55,371 bases of DNA from Planctomycetota bacterium (GTDB lineage: Bacteria > Planctomycetota > Phycisphaerae > Phycisphaerales > Zrk34). Position 1 is the stretch's first letter. Each line of letters opens with the position of its first letter. Positions 25,767-33,301 of the stretch are shown here, one piece after another. The position numbers and the translations under genes are program-made. The stretch spans positions 1-55,371 of the forward strand of contig WGMD01000031.1 of the NCBI GenBank assembly GCA_016125255.1, given 5' to 3'. The notes under the pieces were generated by a model. It was given only the letters and a program-made list of their open reading frames with translations, made no database searches and was not told where the DNA came from.

Positions 25767-27967
25767 GATACTGCGACTATACAACGCTGTTCTCAACGCA
25801 TCCGTCAGAACTTGTTCTTCTTTCAACGTACAACTTTGATCCGGACTTCTTCGAGCGTCGACTTCTTCGCGCGCCATCGCTTTTGACGGCGCGCCGAATA
25901 GTCGTCCTGATGGATTACGATCAATGGTCGCGACTCAAAGTGGAAGAGGTTACCGCTCGCTGGATGAACAGCAAATACCTGGTAGTGCCGATCCGGCCCA
26001 AGGCAGGCGTATTTCACCCGAAGCTGCAACTCGTCCTTCGAGCCGATGGATTCCAACTTGTCTGCGGCAGCAGCAACCTCACACGCTCAGGATGCACGCA
26101 TAACCTTGAGATCGTCAACGCGATCTCGGCGATGCTCGACGATAGTGGCACGCATGAGTCACTCCCGCTGTGCTGCGATGCTGTTCGGTTCTTTCAGTTG
26201 GCATTGGACCGCGGCATCGGCGATGCTGCCGCGATCGCACGCGATTGGATTGCCGACGCGGCGAAGGACATGCCCTGGTGCCGGCCGACATCAAGACAAC
26301 ATAGAGATGATCACGGCGGCGTGAAACTCATGCATACCCTTGATGGTCCTTTGTGGGACCAATTCGTGGAGTGCGTCGGCGATCATCGGCCGACACAGAT
26401 CGTAGTAGTATCGCCGTTCTATGACACCGACGGCAGGATGATCAGGCGCGTTTTGCAGAAATGGCCGAAGGCTACGCTTGAGGTTCTGGCCCAGCAACTC
26501 ACCAGCAACCTTCCAGTTGGCCAGCTGAAACTGATGGCCAGACCGCCAGATATCTATGAGGTGCGAAGCGCATCGAGGAGATTACATGGAAAGGCGCTCG
26601 GATGGCAATCCACTGACGGAGGCGGCATCCTCGTTGGCAGCGCGAATTTCACCGCCGCCGCGTTCGACGGGAGGAACATCGAAGCATGTATCTACGTTGG
26701 CGCGGAGACGGCGAACATGAACACGCTTTTCGACTCGCAGTTGCAACGAGTCTCGATAGCGGTTGAAGATTTCATCCCAGCGGACACGACTGAGCCGCGA
26801 CCGGATGAAGATACTGAGCCTGCATTGTCGATACAATCAGCGTCACTGCGTGACGGGACCACATTGCGGCTGCTCTACGAGGTGTCATCGGGCGAAGTGA
26901 TCACGAAGTTGTCGGTCGCCTTACGTCTCAGCAGCGAATCCTTTCCGCGGGCCACTATCGTACTTCCGACGCGCCGTACCGGCGAAGCTGTCGTCAAAGT
27001 GGGGGAAAAGGTGCTTCAGGACGTGCATGGGTCACTTCTGGCATTCATATCTGCGGAAACAGACCACGGACGAATCGAGAGCGCGGCGACCTGGGTTATT
27101 CATGAGGACAGGTTGACGCATGAGCCGTCTGATGGCTCGGGGATCAAGACGAAGACCCACGTCGAAGAAACTGGTGACGGGCTGCCTGAATATCTCGACG
27201 AGATCGTCAAACGTGAAGGACTGGCGAGTGTAGTGGAGTACTTGAACCACTTGAACATTCGGTTTTTCGACGGAAGCGGCGGCATTGGGGGCCGATCCAA
27301 GTTTCAACTGAGGCGCAGCGATCCATATCACCCGGATGTACCTCCAGAGTGGTGGGACCAAATCGACGCACATGCACCGAATCTCGAACAAGCGATATAT
27401 TCATTTTGCGATCGACACGAAAAGTCGCGACTGCGTCGGCACGCTGAGCGCGGCAACATCAACGGGATGGAGAACTTCCTGGATATATTCACGGCAGTCG
27501 TGCGGCTCCTCTACGTATATCACACGCGAGTTGATGGAAGGGGGCAACCCGTTGTCAAAGCGCCTCAGCTGATCGGTCGCGTCTGCCGCCTGATCGAGAT
27601 CGCCACATCAGGAATTGATACAAGCCATGACTATTGTGAAGGGTACACCACGTCCCTCGTGGTGAATCTGAATGGCGACTTGAGTCTGCTGCATGAGCGA
27701 TCCGAGGAGTTGAATTTCATGGGTCACATGTGTGCCGCGCTTCTCATCGCACAAATGCTGAGGTTCGATCCGAACGAGGTTCCGATCTATGGCCCAAAGG
27801 TGACGCGACCTCGGGAATGCCTTGAGCATCAGGTCAAGCGCCTCCATGCGACGATAGTAGATGCCGAGATGGCCGCACCCAGCAAGCAGCAGGTCGTATC
27901 CGCGCTCGGACAGTATCGGATGTTGTCTGACGATGTGATGACGGCGTGCGAGGGTGAGATTTCGTAG
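25763..27967 (+). CDS. phospholipase D-like (HKD) nuclease-type protein
   Basis: A 734-residue protein with two PLD half-sites. The first is FHPKLQ (H85, K87) with GSSNLT at 102-107. The second is LHGKALG (H275, K277) with GSANFT at 292-297. Two HxK sites on one chain make a complete PLD active centre, as in PLD-family nucleases and defence proteins; the motif lacks the canonical trailing Asp, as usual in the helicase-associated branch. Residues about 340-734 are an uncharacterised C-terminal region with no helicase motifs. It overlaps the upstream gene by 4 bases and shares its lower GC. Nuclease action on invading DNA is the most likely role but is inferred. Confidence 0.82.
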   Translation: MRYCDYTTLFSTHPSELVLLSTYNFDPDFFERRLLRAPSLLTARRIVVLMDYDQWSRLKVEEVTARWMNSKYLVVPIRPKAGVFHPKLQLVLRADGFQLVCGSSNLTRSGCTHNLEIVNAISAMLDDSGTHESLPLCCDAVRFFQLALDRGIGDAAAIARDWIADAAKDMPWCRPTSRQHRDDHGGVKLMHTLDGPLWDQFVECVGDHRPTQIVVVSPFYDTDGRMIRRVLQKWPKATLEVLAQQLTSNLPVGQLKLMARPPDIYEVRSASRRLHGKALGWQSTDGGGILVGSANFTAAAFDGRNIEACIYVGAETANMNTLFDSQLQRVSIAVEDFIPADTTEPRPDEDTEPALSIQSASLRDGTTLRLLYEVSSGEVITKLSVALRLSSESFPRATIVLPTRRTGEAVVKVGEKVLQDVHGSLLAFISAETDHGRIESAATWVIHEDRLTHEPSDGSGIKTKTHVEETGDGLPEYLDEIVKREGLASVVEYLNHLNIRFFDGSGGIGGRSKFQLRRSDPYHPDVPPEWWDQIDAHAPNLEQAIYSFCDRHEKSRLRRHAERGNINGMENFLDIFTAVVRLLYVYHTRVDGRGQPVVKAPQLIGRVCRLIEIATSGIDTSHDYCEGYTTSLVVNLNGDLSLLHERSEELNFMGHMCAALLIAQMLRFDPNEVPIYGPKVTRPRECLEHQVKRLHATIVDAEMAAPSKQQVVSALGQYRMLSDDVMTACEGEIS

Positions 27968-28692
27968 GCACGACGCAACATTTCGGCCCCTCCCGCAAAA
28001 AGACAAGGGTGGAGGGAGCGCCGGCGGGCGGCCCGTCGATCGTCTGTGGCCGGCTGCGCAAAGAAATGGTCGTCGGTGCAGATGTAGAGGGTGCCGGAAG
28101 GGGCTGGGGAGTTGGAACGTGCCAGATATGGCACGATTTTCAGATTTCTCGTCTGGGGTGTACGGAGTTTTCGTTTGGCGGGCGAATAACCCCATGTGCA
28201 TCGCGCACGCCAGTTTCGCTTCGCGCCGGATAATTGATTGATGCCCACCTTGCGCGGCAAATCGGCCGTTCGTGCGGGTGTAGTGGGCAACATTCCGCAA
28301 CCACGCCACAAAAAAAGGTGGTCACGCAAAAAATCGGCCCTGCCTGCAAAAAGACAATGGTGGAGGGATGGCTTGCCGACGGTCGGCGGCAGGTTTTCTG
28401 CGAATGAGCGGTACGGCGACCGGCGGATCGCATAGGTAACTAGAGAGGGGACGGCGCGAACGTCTCCGACCAGGCGGCGAGACGAAAATCGTTCCAGTAT
28501 TGGAGCAATTTTCAGATTTCCGCAGATTGTTGGCCGAATTTTGGGCCCCTGCGGCAAATAACCTCACTGGCGGGATCGCGACAGAAATTCCGCCGACGTT
28601 CCGCGGCAGCGCCGGGTAAGTAATCAGTAGACGACAGCGTCGGCATGGTGGCTGGCGCGTTGGGCACACCTCTTTTCGGAAAGGATTCCAGC
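27968..28692. repeat. non-coding region with two imperfect direct repeat units
   Basis: Two diverged units of about 260-290 bases follow one another (about 27983-28245 and 28334-28625). Shared blocks in the same order are TCGGCCC...GCAAAAAGACAA-GGTGGAGGGA (27983 and 28334), ATTTTCAGATTTC (28136 and 28508, exact), an AATAACC block, and a GCGCCGG-TAA block at the end. Short hairpins such as CCAC-A7-GGTGG near 28307 lie between them. Open frames on either strand simply translate the repeats and are not credible genes. It may be an attachment, packaging, origin or non-coding RNA region at the left edge of the capsid element. Confidence 0.65.
28614..28637. other. possible left attachment site of the tRNA-Pro element
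   Basis: GGGTAAGTAATC...CGACAG resembles the junction before tRNA-Pro (35061-35084, GGGTGAAGCTAATC...CGACAG) with small gaps and mismatches. Serine integrases need little identity between sites, so this is only a weak candidate. Confidence 0.2.
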
Positions 28693-29184
28693 ATGAGACA
28701 CGTTCTGAGTCGAAGCGATTACGAAGAGCTGTTCGGGCTGCAGGCGTACCCGAAGCGGACGACGGCGGCGGCGAGCGAACTGGTGTCGCGCGGGCTCAAG
28801 GCCAACGCGACGACGCTCGACTATCTCGCCAAGACCGGCGTCGTGGCGGTGCCGCAGAGCGATGGCGGGCGGCGGCTGTGGGAGCGCCGGCACATCGAGC
28901 AGGTGGCGGCGCACCTCGACGAGATCGAGAGCTTCACGCCGGGCACGTGGCATCATGTGATCGAGGACACGAGCCCGGCGCAGGACATGCGGGCGTTCCG
29001 GGAGGCGTGCGCGGCTTCGCCGGACCTGCCGCCCGATCCGACCTATTTCGTGCGGACGGTGACGCCGGGTGTGCCGGGTCTGGGCATCTACGCGATGGTG
29101 CACTATCGCCCGATGTCGCGGTTGGAACTGGCCGAGTGGCATCGCACGATCGAGCAGGCCCGGGGCCAGGCGGTGCCGGCATGA
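28693..29184 (+). CDS. HTH-like protein upstream of the capsid gene
   Basis: A 163-residue protein; the ATG at 28693 follows AAAGGA. Residues about 38-75 (ANATTLDYLAKTGVVAVPQSD, then GGRRLWERRHIEQVAAHL) have the shape of a MerR-like or excisionase-like winged helix, where a Trp-containing wing precedes a DNA-contacting helix. The C-terminal half is Pro-rich and unlike known families. The stop overlaps the capsid fusion start as ATGA. Likely a regulator or DNA-binding accessory factor of the element; a direct role in packaging cannot be excluded. Confidence 0.65.
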   Translation: MRHVLSRSDYEELFGLQAYPKRTTAAASELVSRGLKANATTLDYLAKTGVVAVPQSDGGRRLWERRHIEQVAAHLDEIESFTPGTWHHVIEDTSPAQDMRAFREACAASPDLPPDPTYFVRTVTPGVPGLGIYAMVHYRPMSRLELAEWHRTIEQARGQAVPA

Positions 29185-31088
29185 CCCCCGGAATCGAAAC
29201 TATCGCCACGGAGAGTCTGCTGCTGGCTGCGCCCGAGGTCGCTATCGAGGCTGGCGGCGAGCCGAAGCGTCCGCGCATCAGCATCGTCGCCTACACCGGC
29301 GGCATGATGCGGGTGCCGGGTTGGGGCGACGTGGCTGTCGATCTGACGGGTCTCGACGCCTCGGGTCAGGTGCCGCTGCTGGCGGATCACGACGCCCGTG
29401 TCGGCGGCGTGGTCGGGCACGGCAGCGCCGAGGTGCGGGATGGCCGCCTGATCGTCACCGGCGTCATGAGCGGCGCGGGTGAATCGGCGCGGCAGATTGC
29501 CGAGATGACGGCCGGCGGATTCTCATTTCAGGCGTCGGTCGGCGTCGAGCCGGTCGAGCAGGAGCGGGTGCCGCCCGGCACAAAGATTCAGGTCAACGGC
29601 CGCACGCTGTCGTCGCCACGCGGGTTCACGCTGGTCAAGCGTGGGCGGCTTCGAGAAGTAAGCATCACGCCGTTGGGTGCCGACGCCGGGACAAGCGTCG
29701 CTATCGCGGCATCACATCGCAACGCAGAAAGGAATGCCATGAACACGGACGTTCTGACGATCGACGAGAACGCGATCCGCGCCGACGAGCGGGATCGCAT
29801 CAACCGCATCGAGGCCACGTGCGCCAAGCCGGCAGCCGGCTGGGGCGCGAACAAGGACCGGGTGGACCAGCTCAGGGCCTCGGCGCTGGCCGGCGAGATC
29901 ACGGAGCAGGAACTGACGGCGCAGATGCTCACCATGCTGCGCGAGTCGCGGCCGAGGCTGATGAACACGGGGCTGCGCCCGGCGCAGATCGTCAGCCATG
30001 CCACAACGCTCGAAGCGGCGCTGCTGTCGCGCATGGGCATGACGGAACTGGGCGAGCGAGAACTTGGTCCACTGGCGATGGAGCACGGCGCTTCGCTCAA
30101 GGCGAACCATGTGCTGGACCTGTGCCGGGCGGCGCTGATGTACGAGGGCATCGAAGCGCCCCGTGGCCGCGAGGAAATGGTCAAGGCGGCGCTGAGCACG
30201 TACTCGCTGCCGACGGCGCTGGGCAACGTCGCCAACAAGGTGCTGCTCGATGCGTACACCGAATCGCCGGCGAGCTGGCGCTCGTTCTGTGCCGTGCGAT
30301 CGGTCAGCGATTTCAAGAAGAACACGGCGATCAGGCCGTCGTTCGCCACGCCGCTGGAGCCGGTCGCCCCGGGCGGCGAGATCAAGCACGGCACCGTCGG
30401 CGAGTGGTCCGCCGAGTACCAGGTGGACACGTTCGGCAAGATGCTCAGCGTCGATCGCCGCGACCTGGTCAACGATGACCTCGGCGTGTTCGACGAGACG
30501 GGTCGGGCGCTTGGCCGATCGGCGATGCGGAAACTGTCGGACCTGGTCTACGAAGTGCTGCTGGCGAACATCGGCGGGTTCTTCGCGACCGGCAATGGCA
30601 ACTACCTCGAAGGTGCCGACAGCGCCCTGACGTTCGACGGCCTGGCGGCGGCGATCACGCTGATGCTCGTGCAGCGTGACGATGAGAACAACGACCTCGA
30701 CCTGCGGCCACGCACGCTGCTGGTGCCGCCGGAGCTTCAGACGACGGCGAGGGCGCTGCTCGAATCGGAGTTCATCAAGCAGATCGCCGAGCGCACGCCG
30801 ACGGGTAATTCGCTGCGGCAGGCCGTCAGCATCGAGGTCGAACCGCGCCTCAGCAATGCCGCCAAGTTCGGCACGGCGGCCAGCGCCAAGCACTGGTATC
30901 TGTTCGCCGATCCGGGCGCGGTGCCGATGGTCGTCGCGTTCCTCCAGGGCAAGCAGACGCCGACGGTCGAATACTTCGGCCTCGATCACCAGGCCAACCG
31001 GCTGGCGGTGACGTGGCGGGTCTACTTCGACTTCGGCACGGCGCTGGTCGATCCGCGTGCGGCCGTGCGGAGCAAAGGCGAGGCCTGA
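29181..31088 (+). CDS. prohead protease/major capsid protein fusion
   Basis: A 635-residue phage structural protein. Residues about 30-185 match a prohead maturation protease: VPLLADHDARVGGVVGH (likely catalytic His) and GGFSFQASVGVEP (likely catalytic Ser), followed by the FTLVKRGRLREVSITPLGAD block. Residues about 200-635 match a Mu gpT-type or HK97-fold major capsid protein (FKKNTAIRPSFATPLEPVAPGGEIKHG, shown only in part; WSAEYQVDTFGKMLSVDRRDLVNDD; then VEYFGLDHQANRLAVTWRVYFDFG). Fusions of this kind are a recognised family. A second start with its own ribosome binding site lies at the domain junction (29739). No terminase, portal or tail gene is seen nearby. Starts at an ATGA overlap. 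Confidence 0.88.
   Translation: MTPGIETIATESLLLAAPEVAIEAGGEPKRPRISIVAYTGGMMRVPGWGDVAVDLTGLDASGQVPLLADHDARVGGVVGHGSAEVRDGRLIVTGVMSGAGESARQIAEMTAGGFSFQASVGVEPVEQERVPPGTKIQVNGRTLSSPRGFTLVKRGRLREVSITPLGADAGTSVAIAASHRNAERNAMNTDVLTIDENAIRADERDRINRIEATCAKPAAGWGANKDRVDQLRASALAGEITEQELTAQMLTMLRESRPRLMNTGLRPAQIVSHATTLEAALLSRMGMTELGERELGPLAMEHGASLKANHVLDLCRAALMYEGIEAPRGREEMVKAALSTYSLPTALGNVANKVLLDAYTESPASWRSFCAVRSVSDFKKNTAIRPSFATPLEPVAPGGEIKHGTVGEWSAEYQVDTFGKMLSVDRRDLVNDDLGVFDETGRALGRSAMRKLSDLVYEVLLANIGGFFATGNGNYLEGADSALTFDGLAAAITLMLVQRDDENNDLDLRPRTLLVPPELQTTARALLESEFIKQIAERTPTGNSLRQAVSIEVEPRLSNAAKFGTAASAKHWYLFADPGAVPMVVAFLQGKQTPTVEYFGLDHQANRLAVTWRVYFDFGTALVDPRAAVRSKGEA
29728..29741 (+). promoter_or_regulatory. 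internal ribosome binding site and ATG at the protease/capsid junction
   Basis: AAAGGA at 29728-29733 precedes an in-frame ATG at 29739 (MNTDVLTIDE) by 5 bases. Initiation there would give a free 449-residue capsid protein in addition to the 635-residue fusion. The position, exactly between the two domains, argues that it is used. Confidence 0.6.
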
Positions 31089-31111
31089 GGTGGGGGTTGG
31101 TTGCGGGCATG

Positions 31112-31157
31112 GCGGGCCGGTGTCCGTCCACACCGGTCCGCCGCCCGCTTTCGTTTT
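31112..31157 (+). terminator. 13-bp hairpin downstream of the capsid gene
   Basis: GGCGGGCCGGTGT pairs with ACACCGGTCCGCC (one G-U pair in RNA) around a 6-base loop at 31112-31143. It is followed by GCCCGCTTTCGTTTT. It may reduce read-through from the capsid gene to the replication genes. Confidence 0.5.
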
Positions 31158-31179
31158 CACATCGACAATGGAGTGTCGC

Positions 31180-31362
31180 ATGGTTTCCACTGCGGATGAA
31201 GACGTGACGGAGCGCGTCGGCAACATCGAGATGCGCATCCGCTTCGGCGAGCCGACGCCGGAATCGAGAGAGCGATGGGAGCGCCGCAGCGAAGCGCTGG
31301 CCGCGTGGCTGCTGGATCGCTGGCATGAGGAGCAGCGCCGTCGCGCGGCAGAGAGGAATTGA
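31180..31362 (+). CDS. small charged helical protein
   Basis: A 60-residue protein starting at ATG 31180, 6 bases after TGGAG; an ATG 12 bases upstream is an alternative. The sequence is mostly charged and helical (ESRERWERRSEALAAWLLDRWHEEQRRR). No family recognised. It lies between the capsid and replication genes and ends 2 bases before the ATG of the ATPase gene, so it belongs to the element operon. Confidence 0.55.
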   Translation: MVSTADEDVTERVGNIEMRIRFGEPTPESRERWERRSEALAAWLLDRWHEEQRRRAAERN

Positions 31363-31364
31363 GC

Positions 31365-32720
31365 ATGATGGCCACACGACAAGACCCAATCCCGGCCGGG
31401 CACTACGACGCGAGGATCGTCAACTCGCAGATAGTCGACACATCGGACGGCAATCGTCTCGATCTGAACTTCGAGATCATTGGCGGTGCCCACGACGGTC
31501 GTGTTGTGACCAAGGGACTGCACCTGCACAGCCGCAATGCGAGCAAGCAGTGGCGGGACCGCCGTGAACTGTCGCACATTTGTCGGGCGGTCGGTGAACT
31601 GACGCCCCACGACAGCAGCGAATTGCACAACATCCCGATGGTGATCGAGGTCGGCATGGACAAACGGCGGAACACCATCCTGTCCTATTCGCGTTCGCCT
31701 TCGTCCGATGCAATGGCATCATCCAAGCCACGACGCATCCAACTCACGCGCGCCGACCAGATCGAGATGCGTCCACCGGACTGGCTGCTGCGCGGCATGC
31801 TGGAGCGCGACACGTTCGCTCTGGTCTTCGGCGATCCAGGCACCGGCAAAAGTTTCCTCGCTATCGACTGGGCGTGCAGGGTGGCCACGGGCACGCCCTG
31901 GTGCGGCCACGGCGTGAAGCCCGGCCCCGTGGTATACGTCGCCGGCGAGGGGCGCAACGGCCTCGGCCGGCGCTTCCGCGCGTGGCAGGAGCACCACGGC
32001 GTGAGCCTCACCGACGCGCCGCTGTTCATCGCGCCAGCGATGGCGATCCCCGATCCATCGCAACTGGCCGAACTGCTCGTCGCCATCGAAGAGCACGGCC
32101 CGCCGGCACTGATCGTACTCGACACACTCGCGCGCTGCTTCGGCGGTGGCGATGAGAACAGCACGCAGGACATGAGCCGGTTCGTGTCGGCCTGCGACGC
32201 GATCCGCCGGCGCTACGGCTGCACGATCCTCGTGGTGCACCACACGGGCCATGCGGACAAGAATCGGGCGCGCGGCGCAATCGCGATGAAGGCGGCGCTC
32301 GACGCCGAGTATCGCATGGCCAACGACACCGGCCTGCTGTTGAGCGCCACCAAGATGAAGGACGCCGAGACGCCGCCACCGTTGGCGCTGGAACTGGTAG
32401 CGGTGGACCTGCCCGACATGACCGACGACTACGGCAACGCGGTCACGTCGGCGGCGATCAACGTGCTCGACGCCGACGCGGGCGCGATTGAGTCGGCGGC
32501 GCGGACGGTGGCGATCCGGCGCAGCAAATGGCAGCGGGTTGGGCTGGAGATCGCCAAACGGTTGATGGCCACCGGTGACGATGGTCAGGCCAGCGTCAAG
32601 GACTGGCACAGCGAGTGCGAGGCCACCGGCATGCGGCAGTCCACGCGGTACGACGTGCTGGCCGAACTGCATGATCGCGGCGACCTGGTGGTGGAAGGTG
32701 AGACCATCGTTCCAGCGTGA
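31365..32720 (+). CDS. DUF669-RepA-like AAA ATPase fusion
   Basis: A 451-residue replication protein. Residues 1-108 match DUF669, a phage protein family often next to recombination genes (IPAGHYDARIVNSQIVDTSDG, cut short; then LSHICRAVGELTPHDSSEL). Residues about 130-380 are a RepA/RecA-type ATPase: Walker A FGDPGTGKSFLA, a VVYVAGEGRNGLGRR block typical of RepA, Walker B ALIVLDTLARC, and VVHHTGHADKNRARG. A C-terminal winged-helix-like part follows (SVKDWHSECEATGMRQSTRYDVLAEL). Start ATG 31365 has GAGAGGAA upstream. The protein probably acts as an initiator or helicase on the repeat array directly downstream. Fusion of the two domains is unusual. Confidence 0.85.
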   Translation: MMATRQDPIPAGHYDARIVNSQIVDTSDGNRLDLNFEIIGGAHDGRVVTKGLHLHSRNASKQWRDRRELSHICRAVGELTPHDSSELHNIPMVIEVGMDKRRNTILSYSRSPSSDAMASSKPRRIQLTRADQIEMRPPDWLLRGMLERDTFALVFGDPGTGKSFLAIDWACRVATGTPWCGHGVKPGPVVYVAGEGRNGLGRRFRAWQEHHGVSLTDAPLFIAPAMAIPDPSQLAELLVAIEEHGPPALIVLDTLARCFGGGDENSTQDMSRFVSACDAIRRRYGCTILVVHHTGHADKNRARGAIAMKAALDAEYRMANDTGLLLSATKMKDAETPPPLALELVAVDLPDMTDDYGNAVTSAAINVLDADAGAIESAARTVAIRRSKWQRVGLEIAKRLMATGDDGQASVKDWHSECEATGMRQSTRYDVLAELHDRGDLVVEGETIVPA

Positions 32721-32743
32721 GCGACCTCGCCCTTCCATTTCCG

Positions 32744-32783
32744 ATTCCAATTCCAATGTCCTTAAGGACATTGGAATTGGAAT
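32744..32783. repeat. 40-base perfect palindrome built from ATTGGAA words
   Basis: Perfect 20+20 inverted repeat with centre TTAA, starting 23 bases after the ATPase stop. Each arm contains two ATTGGAA words in opposite orientation, so the palindrome is part of the iteron array. It could be a stem-loop origin, a protein-binding dyad or a terminator. Confidence 0.75.
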
Positions 32784-32932
32784 GGAAATTGGAATGAGGG
32801 CCTGAAAGAGAAGATTGGAATTGGAATCCGGAAATTGGAATCGTGGCAAGCAAACTGACGGCAGAAGGTTACGAGCGACGCGAGGCGGAGCGTTCAAAGC
32901 CAGATTGGAACGATTGGAATCCGAGATTGGAA
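32770..32932. repeat. iteron-like array of ATTGGAA words, candidate replication origin
   Basis: Nine forward ATTGGAA copies begin at 32770, 32776, 32788, 32814, 32820, 32834, 32904, 32913 and 32926, with opposite copies in the palindrome at 32744-32763. Spacing is irregular, often 6, 9, 12 or 14 bases. Position directly downstream of a RepA-like ATPase is typical of iteron origins. An open frame over part of it is explained by the repeats. Confidence 0.6.
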
Positions 32933-33062
32933 TCGACGCCGTCGGATAGGTACTCCGCGCGACCGCCTTTTCGAGATGGCACGGGAACGCGTCGAGGGGT
33001 TGCTCTCAGTTTGTTGAGAGGCGCGCACAATCAGCCGTAACGCCACGGAGGGCATCGTTGCC

Positions 33063-33257
33063 ATGTTGACGCGCCGAGTGCTACTGAAGGCGGCGTGGCG
33101 GCAACACGGCGACCACCGTGGCTGCTACCGGCGCGTATGCCGGACGTGCGGCGCGCCGTTCTACGCGGGGCGTCCCGAGGCCCGGTATTGCCGACCGGCG
33201 TGTCGCCAGCGGGCGTACCGGCGGCGAAAGTTGGACTTGATGTTCTCGCCCACATGA
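33063..33257 (+). CDS. small zinc-finger protein
   Basis: A 64-residue basic protein with a four-Cys zinc site: CRTCGAPFYAGRPEARYCRPAC followed by RQRAYRRRK (Cys spacing 2, about 15, 3; motif shown only partly by its key residues). Zinc fingers with this C-x-x-C and Y-C-x-x-x-C-R-Q-R-A-Y/W pattern are common small DNA-binding proteins in phages and mobile elements. It lies 44 bases before the integrase gene and may regulate replication or recombination of the element. Confidence 0.7.
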   Translation: MLTRRVLLKAAWRQHGDHRGCYRRVCRTCGAPFYAGRPEARYCRPACRQRAYRRRKLDLMFSPT

Positions 33258-33301
33258 GCCCTCATGGTCGTGGCATCAAACCATGACCCATGGAGACCAC
33301 C

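Noticed and set aside
27829-28557. Long minus-strand frames over the repeat region
   Set aside because: They translate the direct repeats and overlap the end of the PLD gene antisense. No domain is recognisable and low-complexity runs dominate.
27983-28625. CRISPR array
   Set aside because: Only two long diverged units are present, not short identical repeats with regular spacers, and no cas genes are seen.
32843-33040. Open frame of 65 codons (GTG start) across the iteron array
   Set aside because: Its Asp-Trp-Asn repeats are just the translation of ATTGGAA words, and there is no good ribosome binding site or known domain.
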